Of a stretch of DNA of 64,000 bases, positions 47,588 to 54,913 are shown piece after piece. Numbering within the stretch: position 1 is the first letter of the stretch; each line of letters begins with the position of its first letter. The notes beneath the pieces were generated by a model. That model had not been told where the DNA came from and searched no databases. It saw nothing but the letters and a program-made list of their open reading frames with translations. Both the position numbers and the translations under genes were made by a program. Origin of the DNA: Streptomyces sp. NBS 14/10 (GTDB lineage Bacteria > Actinomycetota > Actinomycetes > Streptomycetales > Streptomycetaceae); NCBI RefSeq assembly GCF_002224125.1, contig NZ_NCSM01000031.1, positions 1 through 64,000 of the forward strand, in the 5' to 3' direction.

Positions 47588-47629
47588 TTATAGCTGTATC
47601 TATTACAGCTGCAATAGATACAGCTATAA
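47588..47629. promoter_or_regulatory. Perfect 17-bp inverted repeat operator before the DHA2 exporter
   Basis: TTATAGCTGTATCTATT (47588–47604) and its exact complement (47613–47629) flank ACAGCTGC. AGCTGTA-TCTAT-TACAGCT inside forms a second nested inverted repeat. The AT-rich site contrasts with its surroundings and overlaps the expected promoter (TATAGC-like -10). The MarR protein encoded upstream is the most likely ligand-responsive repressor. Confidence 0.8.
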
Positions 47630-47650
47630 CTTTACTGACGGCATACGAAA

Positions 47651-47674
47651 GCCCCCGGAACCCACTCCGGGGGC
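47651..47674. terminator. Terminator after the MarR gene
   Basis: GCCCCCGGA and TCCGGGGGC flank ACCCAC, 13 nt after the MarR stop on the minus strand and followed by TTTCG. It separates MarR transcription from the exporter promoter. Confidence 0.8.
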
Positions 47675-47686
47675 CTTCCCAGCCGT

Positions 47687-48136
47687 CTACCCCACCCGGT
47701 CGAGCGCCTTCAGCAGCTGCGTCCGCAGCTCATGACGCCCCTCGTCGGTCAGGTGGTCAAGCGGCGAGTCCTTCCCCATCCGCCGCAGCAGATCCAGCCG
47801 CAGCTCCCGCCCCGCGTCGGTCAGGATCAGCTGCTTGGCCCTGCGGTCCGTGGGATGCGGCTGCCGTACGACCAGCCCCTGCTTCTCCATCTTGTCCATC
47901 ACATACGTCACATTCGGCGGCTCACAGCACAGCACCCCGGCCAGCTCCCGAGCCGTCTTGGGCTCCCCCAGCTCCTCCAGGGCCTTCGCCTGAGTGGGGG
48001 TGAGGCCGAGCTCGGCGATCCGGCTGCGCCGGTGCGCGTCCATCCGCCGGGACAGCTCGGTGACGAGCCCCCGGATCTCCCTGACCCCGCACCCCGCCCG
48101 CTCGGCGGTCGCGCTCGCTTCGGCTTCGCTGCTCAC
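47687..48136 (-). CDS. MarR-family transcriptional regulator
   Basis: A 149-aa regulator: TPTQAKALEELGEPKTAREL (HTH start), NVTYVMDKMEKQGLVVRQPH (recognition helix) and PTDRRAKQLILTDAG (wing, with the D-R-R-A-K motif). The GTG at 48136 is chosen from the usual family length; an ATG at 48199 would start 4 nt before the SDR stop. CEPPN near the recognition helix holds a pair of Cys (VLCCEP) that could sense redox. Likely controls the exporter downstream through the palindrome at 47588–47629. Confidence 0.9.
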   Translation of the reverse strand: MSSEAEASATAERAGCGVREIRGLVTELSRRMDAHRRSRIAELGLTPTQAKALEELGEPKTARELAGVLCCEPPNVTYVMDKMEKQGLVVRQPHPTDRRAKQLILTDAGRELRLDLLRRMGKDSPLDHLTDEGRHELRTQLLKALDRVG

Positions 48137-48202
48137 CTGGTCAGCGTACGTCGGCGGGCGCGGTACGCCGCCGTACGTATCGGGGCTCCACGCGCACATC
48201 GG

Positions 48203-48892
48203 TCAGGCGAGCGGCCGCACCGACAGATCGGTGATCTCCGCCTCGCGCGGCAGGTCGAGGGCCGTGAGCACCGTGGTCGCGACGGACGCGGCCGTCATCC
48301 AGCGCTCCGGGTCGTAGTCCTTGCCCTCCTGCTGATGCACCTTGACCTGCATGGGCGTCGCCGTACGCCCCGGATAGACGGTCGTCACCCGCACCCCGTT
48401 GCCGCTCTCCTCCCAGCGCAGCGCGTCGGCCAGCGCCTTGAGCCCGTGCTTGCTCGCCGCGTACGCACCCCACTGGGCGTTGGCCCGCAGCCCGGCGCCG
48501 GAGTTGACGAAGACCACATGCCCCTGCGCCACCCGCAGCTGCGGCAGCATCAGCCGGGTCAGCTCGGCGGGCGAGACCAGGTTGACGGCGAGCTGGCGGG
48601 TCCACAGCTTGGGGGTCAGCTCACCGACCTCGCCGAGGTCCACCACGCCGGCGATATGCAGCAGCGAGTCGAGCCGTTCGGGCAGCTCCTGATGCCCCAG
48701 CGCCCACGACAGTTTGTCCGGGTCCGCCAGGTCACCGACGACCGTACGGGCCCCGGGGAAGCGCCCCGCCAACTCCCGCGCCCGCCCGGCGTCGCGGGCC
48801 AGCAGCCACAGTTCCTCGCCACGCTCGGCCAGCCGCTCGGTCACGGCCTCGCCGATGCCCGAGCCTGCTCCAGTGATCAGATGCGTTCCCAT
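48203..48892 (-). CDS. Short-chain dehydrogenase/reductase
   Basis: A 229-aa classical SDR. Cofactor motif TGAGSGIGEAVTERLAERG, catalytic Ser in VVFVNSGAGL and YxxxK in YAASKHGLK; the LARDAGRARELAGRF segment with Arg after beta-2 suggests NADPH preference. The ATG at 48892 is used with GGGGG just before it; a GTG at 48910 is possible. It leads into the MarR gene with a 66-nt gap. Substrate unknown. Confidence 0.9.
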   Translation of the reverse strand: MGTHLITGAGSGIGEAVTERLAERGEELWLLARDAGRARELAGRFPGARTVVGDLADPDKLSWALGHQELPERLDSLLHIAGVVDLGEVGELTPKLWTRQLAVNLVSPAELTRLMLPQLRVAQGHVVFVNSGAGLRANAQWGAYAASKHGLKALADALRWEESGNGVRVTTVYPGRTATPMQVKVHQQEGKDYDPERWMTAASVATTVLTALDLPREAEITDLSVRPLA

Positions 48893-48948
48893 ACCCCCAG
48901 CATGCCGCACCGGGCCGGGCCCTCCGGGCGTGAGGCGGCACGCGCGGC

Positions 48949-49203
48949 TCAGCCGGTGCAGTCCGCGACCGCCGGGGAGCTGCCGGTGCAGTTGTTGGGA
49001 CTGTTCCCACCCACGACGCCGCCGCTCAGCGTGGTGGCCGAGGCGAGGTTGAAGATTCCGCCCGCGGTCTTGGTCGCGCTGTTCCCCGCGATGACGGAGC
49101 GGTTGAGCGCGGCGATCGAGCCGAACACGGTCGCCACGCCGCCGCCGAAGTAGCCCGCGCTGTTGACCTGAACGACCGAGTGGTCGGATCCCGCGATCGA
49201 GAA
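48949..49203 (-). pseudogene. C-terminal remnant of a right-handed beta-helix repeat protein
   Basis: 85 codons without an initiation site, reading FSIAGSDHSVVQVNSAGYFG at the start and ending NNCTGSSPAVADCTG. The internal pattern (NRSVIAGNSATKTAGGIFN … LSGGVVGGNSPNN) is typical of secreted parallel beta-helix proteins, whose C-terminus often has this GNxPNNC end. The 5' part is absent: the fragment begins immediately after the TGA of the SARP gene and in the same frame. The best explanation is a deletion that joined two genes. A GTG at 49137 could start a 62-aa product but has no SD. Confidence 0.7.
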
Positions 49204-52017
49204 TCAGAGCTGGTCCTGGATGTGCTGGGCCTTTGCGTCACGGCGCTGGGCGCGGTACAGGTCGAGGGCCAGGAGCCGGTTCTCCCGGGCCTCCTCGGTC
49301 CGGCCCAGGGCCTGCTGGGCGTCGGCGATATGGGCGAGGGTATCGGCCTCGTCGTACGCGTTGCCCGCCTCGCGGAACAGCTCCAGGGCCTCGCCGTAAT
49401 GGTCCAGCGCCCGGTCGTGACGGCCGGTGTGGTGGGCGATGTAGCCGAGGCTGTCCAGCGTCGAGGCTTCGGCGCCCCGGCCGGCCTCGGCACGGAACAG
49501 CGCCAGGGCCCGCTCGCAGTGGTCGCGGGCTTCCTCGAAGCGGCCCAGCTGGGCGTGGCACCAACCGACCGCGTTGAGCTGGCCCGCCTGCCAGACCGGG
49601 TTGCCCAGCCCTTCATACAGACCCAGGGCCTGACGGGCATGGCTCAACGCGGCCTCTTTGTCGCCCTGTTGCTCCCAAACCCATCCAAGGGTGCGATGTG
49701 TATGGGCCTGGCCTGGTACATCGCCGGCCTCCTCGTACACCGCCAGGGCCCGGCCGAGGTGGTCCAGGGCCTCGGCGCCCCGTCCCAGGTGTGAGGCGGC
49801 CTGGCCCAGGCGCCAGTGGGCGAGCGCCCGCGCGGGCGGATGTCCCTGCCGCTCGGCGGCGGTGAGCCCCGCCCGCCAGACCCTGAGGTGATCCCGGAAG
49901 TGCGCGCCGCGCCAGTGGTAGGAGATCAGCGTCCAGGCCAGCTGCCAGACCGCGGTGTGCCATTCCTGCTTCAGGGCCAGCCGCTGGGCGGCGAGAACGC
50001 AGGCGTGTTCGACGTCGAACCAGTCCAGGGCCGCGCCCGGGTCCTCGAGACGGACCGGGGCGCAGCCGGGCGCGGGCGGGTCCAGCTCGGGTCGGAACGG
50101 CGTGTTCGGCCCGTCCACCAGGCTGTTGGCGGCGTAGGCGGTGTGCAGATAGAAGTCGACCAGCCGCCGCAGCGCGTCCGTACGCCGCCCGCGCTCGGCG
50201 GCCTGGCCGCATTCGGCCGCGTAGAGCCGGACCAGATCGTGCATCCGGTAGCGGGCCGGGGCGTGCCGCTGGACCAGGTGCGCGGCCTCCAACTCGCCGA
50301 GCAGTACGCGGGTACGGGGCGCGCCGAGCCCGGCGAGGGCGGCCGCGGCGGACAGGTCGATATCGGGGCCGGGCGCCAGGCCCAGCAGCCCGAACAGCTC
50401 GGCCGCCGGGGTGGAGAGGGCGCGGTGCGAGGCGGCGAAGACGGCGCGAAGATTGGCGGTCAGATCGCCGGTGTCCAGCGCGTCCAGCCGGGTCGCCGTC
50501 TCCCGCAGCTCCTCGGCGAGCGCGGCGAGGGGCAGCTCGGGGTGGGTGGCGGCGCGCGCGGCCACGATGCCCAGGGCCAGCGGCAGGCCCGCGCAGTGCT
50601 CCAACAGCGCCTCCACCGCGCCCGGTTCGGCCTCGACCCGCCCGGCCCCCAGGTGCCACACCAGCAGCTCGCGCGCCTCGGCCGGCCCGAAGACGTCGAG
50701 CGGCAGCGGCAGCGCGCCGTGCGTGGTGACCAGGGATGTGAGCCTGGAACGGCTGGTCACCAGCACGGTGCAGCTGGGGCTGCCGGGCAGCAGCGGCCGC
50801 ACCTGCCCGGCGTCGCGGGCGTCGTCCAGTACGACCAGCACGCGCCGGCCCGCCAGCAGGCTGCGGTACAGCGCGGTCTGCGCGTCCAGGTCCACGGGGA
50901 TGATGTCGGGCGCGACTCCGAGCGCGTCCAGGAACCCCCGGACCGCGACCGGCGGCGGCACCGGTTCCGCCGCCGGGTCGAAGCCGCGCAGGTTGACGTA
51001 CAGCTGCCCGTCGGGGAACCGCGCCATGTTCTCGTGCGCCCAGCGGACCGCCAGCCAGGTCTTGCCGACCCCGCCGATCCCGCCGATCGCCGAGATCACG
51101 ACCGTCTCGCCACCCGCCTCGGCCCCAGCACGCACGTCGCACACCTCGCTCAGCCGCAGCAGCTCCCGCGCGCGGCCGGTGAAGGCGGGCGGCGGCGCGG
51201 GGAGCTGACGGGGTACGGGGATGCGGGGCGGGGCGGACGGGAGCGCGGAGGGTTTAGCCGGCGCGGAAGGTAAAGGCGGTTCGAGCGCGGGGTCCGCCTC
51301 CAGGATCCGCTGGTGCAACAGCTCCAGTGGCTGGCTGGGGCCGATGCCCAGCTCGTCGACCAGCCGGTGCCGGGTGCGCCGGAAGTGCTCCAGCGCCTCG
51401 GCCGGACGGCCGCACCGGTACAGCGCGAGCATCAGCTGCCCCGCCAGCCGCTCGTCCAGCGGCCGCTCCCCGGCCCGGGTGAACAGCCCGGCCAGCAGCT
51501 CCCCGTGGCGCCCGCGGCGCAGTCCGGCGTCGTTACGGTCCATCTCGGCCGCGAACCGCTCCTGGGCGAGCGTGTCGCGCAGCGCGTTGAACCAGGGCGT
51601 GTCGATCGCGCCGAAGGCATCGCCGCGCCACAACCCGAGCGCCTGCTCCAGCAGCGCCTCGGCCCGTACGCCATCGGCCGCCCCGCGGGCCTCGCCGACC
51701 AGCTCACGGAAGCGGTGCAGATCGATGTCCGCCGCTTCGGCCGCCAGGACGTAGCCCCCCGCCGCCTTCCCGATCCCCACCCCGGCTGCCGACAGAGCGA
51801 TCCTCAGCCGCGACAGATAGCTGTACAGCGCCGTACGGAACCGCTGCGGCGGCCGGTCCCCCCAGACCCGGTCCGCGAGCTGATCGACGGAGACCGAACG
51901 GTTGGCATCGACGAGCAGCGCCGCCAGAACGGACCGCTGCCGCACATGTCCGAGGTCCAGCGGCCGATCGTCGACCCAGACCTCGATGCCCCCCAATAAC
52001 CCGAACCTGACCGCCAT
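49204..52017 (-). CDS. AfsR-type SARP/STAND transcriptional regulator
   Basis: A 937-aa activator. Residues 1–95 are the OmpR-like DNA-binding domain (RFGLLGGIEVWVDDRPLDLG … SYLSRLRIAL); 100–245 the BTAD domain; 270–560 NB-ARC ATPase with Walker A IGGIGGVGKTWLA, Walker B RVLVVLDDARDAGQVRPLLP and VLVTSRSRL; the rest is TPR repeats (ALAHWRLGQAASHLGRGAEA and others). Same architecture as AfsR and PimR. The ATG at 52017 is chosen since the SARP domain begins there and GGGGG precedes it. It is divergent from the Tat-secreted protein gene, a possible target. The stop TGA is followed in frame by the beta-helix remnant. Confidence 0.93.
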   Translation of the reverse strand: MAVRFGLLGGIEVWVDDRPLDLGHVRQRSVLAALLVDANRSVSVDQLADRVWGDRPPQRFRTALYSYLSRLRIALSAAGVGIGKAAGGYVLAAEAADIDLHRFRELVGEARGAADGVRAEALLEQALGLWRGDAFGAIDTPWFNALRDTLAQERFAAEMDRNDAGLRRGRHGELLAGLFTRAGERPLDERLAGQLMLALYRCGRPAEALEHFRRTRHRLVDELGIGPSQPLELLHQRILEADPALEPPLPSAPAKPSALPSAPPRIPVPRQLPAPPPAFTGRARELLRLSEVCDVRAGAEAGGETVVISAIGGIGGVGKTWLAVRWAHENMARFPDGQLYVNLRGFDPAAEPVPPPVAVRGFLDALGVAPDIIPVDLDAQTALYRSLLAGRRVLVVLDDARDAGQVRPLLPGSPSCTVLVTSRSRLTSLVTTHGALPLPLDVFGPAEARELLVWHLGAGRVEAEPGAVEALLEHCAGLPLALGIVAARAATHPELPLAALAEELRETATRLDALDTGDLTANLRAVFAASHRALSTPAAELFGLLGLAPGPDIDLSAAAALAGLGAPRTRVLLGELEAAHLVQRHAPARYRMHDLVRLYAAECGQAAERGRRTDALRRLVDFYLHTAYAANSLVDGPNTPFRPELDPPAPGCAPVRLEDPGAALDWFDVEHACVLAAQRLALKQEWHTAVWQLAWTLISYHWRGAHFRDHLRVWRAGLTAAERQGHPPARALAHWRLGQAASHLGRGAEALDHLGRALAVYEEAGDVPGQAHTHRTLGWVWEQQGDKEAALSHARQALGLYEGLGNPVWQAGQLNAVGWCHAQLGRFEEARDHCERALALFRAEAGRGAEASTLDSLGYIAHHTGRHDRALDHYGEALELFREAGNAYDEADTLAHIADAQQALGRTEEARENRLLALDLYRAQRRDAKAQHIQDQL

Positions 52018-52285
52018 TTCGCCCCCACCGTGGAAACAGCCTGCCTTGTGACCGTCCATCCGACCAGCAGGTTCAAGCTCTGCACAAGGTTCGCGCAACG
52101 CCTGCCCGAAAGGCTGTCCCCAGCGGCGCCCGGTCGGGGGGCGGGTGCCGCCACGCCGCCCCGCCCGCGCGCCACCCGGACGCGCGGTGCGCGGCGCGCT
52201 GCCCCCGGCCGGCGGAACCGCCTCGGCGCGTACCGGTGGTTCCGCCGAATTCCCAGCCGAACACCGAATGGGGGATGCGTCTGTC
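52018..52285. promoter_or_regulatory. Divergent promoter region between SARP gene and Tat-protein gene
   Basis: 268 bp. SARP proteins usually bind direct heptamer repeats with 11-bp spacing near -35; I found no clean heptamer pair here. It holds CCGCCCCGCCCGCGCGCC-type runs and nothing else I can support. Confidence 0.3.
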
Positions 52286-53488
52286 ATGGACGTAACACGT
52301 CGAACACTTCTCCGCGGCCTATCCGCCGCTCCGCTCGCTGCGGCCGCCGGCGGCCTGGTGCTCCCGGTCTCGGCGCACGCGGCTTCTTCCGCGGCGGCGT
52401 CCGAGTTCCGGGTGTCGATGCGCGAGCACCCGCTGGAGCCGACCAGCTACACCTATCCCTCGGCGATCGCCGGCCTCGCCAACGAGCTCACTGCCGCACC
52501 CCTGGTACAGGAAGTGCTGCGGAACGCGGACCGCAAGGCAGTGGCGAATCCACACTGGCCCGCGGGGACCAAGCCGAGCAGGCTCGCGTACTCCTTCGGC
52601 TGGGACCCGGAGAAGAACGACGGCACCACTGGACAGTGGTATCCGCAAGGCGTCTCCAGCAGCTACGACGCCTACCACGGGCCCATTCCGGGTACGAACA
52701 CGGACGCGGAGAAGCGGGCGGTCGTGGTGTCCTGGTACGCGAAGGGCGCCATCTGGAACCGCGGGGCGCGCGTCACTTTCGTCGATGTGACCGTTCCGAG
52801 CAGGCCGCGGTACCGACACGTCCTGCTCGTGGAGCCGAAGAAGTCCGCCGGTGAGCCGTATGACTTCTCACCCGTCGGGGTCCACGCGGGAGGCATCGCC
52901 TGGTACGGGGACAGGCTCTATCTCGCCGACACGCGTGGTGGCTTGCGCGTGTTCAACGTCAACCAGATGTTCAAGGTTGACACGCCGCCGAAAAACTGGT
53001 GCGGCTACCACGCCATGGACAATAAGTACTACGCGTACGACTGCCAGTACGTGCTCCCGCAGAGCCGCGCCTACGACAACGCGGGAGCGGCGCTCAACTA
53101 CTCCCAGGTCTCGGTGGACCACACGACCGCGCAGCCCTCCCTTCTGGTGAGCGAGTTCCGCCGCAGTGGTAAGTGCCGGGTCGTGCGCTGGTACATGAAC
53201 CCCCAGACCAGTTCCATCACGTCCGAAGAGGCCGTGGGACAGCGGACGTTCAACCGTCTGAAGGTCCAAGGGGCGGTCAGCGTGGACAGCAGGTACTACT
53301 TCTCGGTCAGCGATGGTCCCAACAACCGAGGAAGTCTGTACCGGTCCCGACGCGGCAGAAACACACCCATGCGGCACGGGTACCTCTCGATCGGCCCCGA
53401 GGACCTCAGCTACGACGGCGACCGGGACGGCATCTGGGGGCTCGGCGAGTACCCGCGCAAGCGCCGCGTGTACGTGGTGGGCCGCTGA
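52286..53488 (+). CDS. Tat-exported secreted protein of unknown function
   Basis: A 400-aa protein. The first 35 residues are a Tat signal peptide (TRRTLLRGLSAAPLAAAAGG, cleavage near SAHA-AS). The mature part is soluble and has repeated Tyr/Trp/Gly-rich strands (GVHAGGIAWYGDRLYLADTR, GGLRVFNVNQMFKV), suggesting a beta-propeller-like fold; I cannot name a family. Cys residues in NWCGYHAMD and AYDCQYVLP may form a disulfide. The GC bias and codon use look normal. GGGGGATG lies before the ATG; an in-frame ATG 18 nt upstream is possible. Confidence 0.8.
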   Translation: MDVTRRTLLRGLSAAPLAAAAGGLVLPVSAHAASSAAASEFRVSMREHPLEPTSYTYPSAIAGLANELTAAPLVQEVLRNADRKAVANPHWPAGTKPSRLAYSFGWDPEKNDGTTGQWYPQGVSSSYDAYHGPIPGTNTDAEKRAVVVSWYAKGAIWNRGARVTFVDVTVPSRPRYRHVLLVEPKKSAGEPYDFSPVGVHAGGIAWYGDRLYLADTRGGLRVFNVNQMFKVDTPPKNWCGYHAMDNKYYAYDCQYVLPQSRAYDNAGAALNYSQVSVDHTTAQPSLLVSEFRRSGKCRVVRWYMNPQTSSITSEEAVGQRTFNRLKVQGAVSVDSRYYFSVSDGPNNRGSLYRSRRGRNTPMRHGYLSIGPEDLSYDGDRDGIWGLGEYPRKRRVYVVGR

Positions 53489-53507
53489 GCCACGACCCGT
53501 CGTCCGT

Positions 53508-53539
53508 GAGCGTGGCTCCGCCCCGGCGGGGCCACGCTC
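53508..53539. terminator. Terminator between Tat protein and LOG genes
   Basis: GAGCGTGGC (53508–53516) pairs with GCCACGCTC (53531–53539); the interior CCCC/GGGG extends the stem. Serves both convergent genes. Confidence 0.8.
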
Positions 53540-53555
53540 GCTGCTCTTACAGCTC

Positions 53556-54080
53556 TCACTGCTCCAGGTGCGCCATCGCGTCCGCGCCGCTCTCCGCGAA
53601 GAAGACCAGCTCGCTCAGCGGCACCGGCAGGAAGCCCTCGTCCTCCATCCGCTGGAACTGCTGCTTCAGCCCGTCGTAGAAGCCTGCCGTGTTGAGCAGC
53701 ACCACCGGCTTGATGTGCAGGCCGTGCTTCTTCAGCTCCAGGATCTCGGTGGCCTCGTCCAGCGTCCCCGTGCCACCCACCATGACCACCACCGCGTCCG
53801 CCCGGGCGAGCAGCTGCGCCTTCCGCTCGGCGAGATCCTTGGCGATCACCATCTCGTCGGCGTTCTCCCTGGCCTTCGCGGACAGGAACTCCACCGATAT
53901 CCCAACGAGCCGCCCCCCGCTCTCCTGCACCCCGTCCGCCATCACCTTCATCAGCCCGACGTCCGACCCACCCCACACGAGCGTGTGACCACGCTTGCCG
54001 ATCAGCTCGGCGAACTCGCGGGCGGGGGCGGTGTAGCGGTCGTCCAGGTCGGCGGCGGAACAGAAGACGCAGATATTCAT
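53556..54080 (-). CDS. LOG-family (TIGR00730) Rossmann-fold protein
   Basis: A 174-aa protein of the cytokinin riboside 5'-monophosphate phosphoribohydrolase (LOG) or lysine-decarboxylase-like family. ICVFCSAADLDDRYTAPARE, LVWGGSDVGLMKVMADGV and VVMVGGTGTLDEATEILELK are family blocks. The usual PGGxGTxxE reads VGGTGTLDE: the Pro is Val but the Gly, Gly, Thr and Glu are kept. The ATG at 54080 is used because the family starts MxxICVFC. Hydrolysis of nucleoside monophosphates is likely; physiological substrate unknown. Confidence 0.9.
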   Translation of the reverse strand: MNICVFCSAADLDDRYTAPAREFAELIGKRGHTLVWGGSDVGLMKVMADGVQESGGRLVGISVEFLSAKARENADEMVIAKDLAERKAQLLARADAVVVMVGGTGTLDEATEILELKKHGLHIKPVVLLNTAGFYDGLKQQFQRMEDEGFLPVPLSELVFFAESGADAMAHLEQ

Positions 54081-54169
54081 GCCTGCCACTCTACGGTCCG
54101 GGTCCGACAGCGCCCCGGATCCGCGCCGCGACAGCGAGCGGTGCGAGGGCTTCCGCTTCCTGGCCGTCA
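54081..54169. other. 89-bp gap between LOG gene and the HsdR unit
   Basis: No terminator stem visible to me; both neighbouring genes are on the minus strand, so the LOG gene lies downstream of the metallopeptidase and might receive read-through. Confidence 0.3.
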
Positions 54170-54913
54170 CTACAGCACAGCTCCTCGCCACAAACGACCC
54201 ACGTCATCCTCGAACATCCTCTCCCGGTCATCGAAGTCCGGAAGCGCCAGTCGTAGCCGATGCCGGAACCCTGCCCCATGGCCGGGCACCATGAGGTGGG
54301 TGAGCTCATGGGCCAGGACTACGTCGACCAGGGCGGGGGCAAGCTGCATCACGGCCCAGTGCACGGCGATCAGCCCGTCAGGCCCGCACGCCCCCCATCG
54401 GTCACCCGTATCCCGGGCCACCACTCCTGTCGGACTCACGCCGATCCTCGTAGCGAGTGGCGGCGTCCTGGCCGCCAGCCAGCGATTCCCGCGGGCCGTG
54501 TACCACTCGGTGATACGCCGTCCGCCCTCCGCCGCGTCAACCGGCCAGGCCAGCTCGAGCCACCCCTGGTGGAGTCGGACGTCGTGGGCTGCCCCGCCGA
54601 CGCCGGGCCTCACCCGCTTCAACCGATAACGACGGCCGAGATAGCGGAATTCAGTGCCCGAAACCAGCTTCTTTACCGGCTCGTCGGCACTCTCCTGCCG
54701 TCGTCTTACCTCTTCCGCCAGTCGCGGCAGTCTGGACCGTACCGCAGCGGCCACGGCGTCCGGATCGGCGTCCCCGGGCACGGAGAAGACCACGTCGCCG
54801 TCCGGCGCGACCTCAATTCCCAAGGTGCGGCGCCTTGGGCGCACGACGACCCGCCACGTCCACTCCTCCGGCACCGGAAGGGACGCGATCGCCTGCTGGA
54901 CGGAAGCGCTCAC
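54170..54913 (-). CDS. YgjP/DUF45-type metallopeptidase coupled to the HsdR unit
   Basis: A 247-aa protein of the COG1451 group. The zinc motif is AHELTHLMVPGHGAGFRHRL: HELTH followed by a third His, as in the SprT/WSS1-like zincin fold. N-terminal features: WTWRVVVRPRRRTLGIEVAP and GTEFRYLGRRYRLKRV (substrate-strand region). The GTG start overlaps the preceding stop codon (GTGA), so its translation is coupled to the HsdR-like gene. COG1451 proteins are often found beside type I restriction genes. Role unknown: a protease, or (by similarity to a described UTP pyrophosphatase) a nucleotide hydrolase. Confidence 0.9.
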   Translation of the reverse strand: MSASVQQAIASLPVPEEWTWRVVVRPRRRTLGIEVAPDGDVVFSVPGDADPDAVAAAVRSRLPRLAEEVRRRQESADEPVKKLVSGTEFRYLGRRYRLKRVRPGVGGAAHDVRLHQGWLELAWPVDAAEGGRRITEWYTARGNRWLAARTPPLATRIGVSPTGVVARDTGDRWGACGPDGLIAVHWAVMQLAPALVDVVLAHELTHLMVPGHGAGFRHRLRLALPDFDDRERMFEDDVGRLWRGAVL

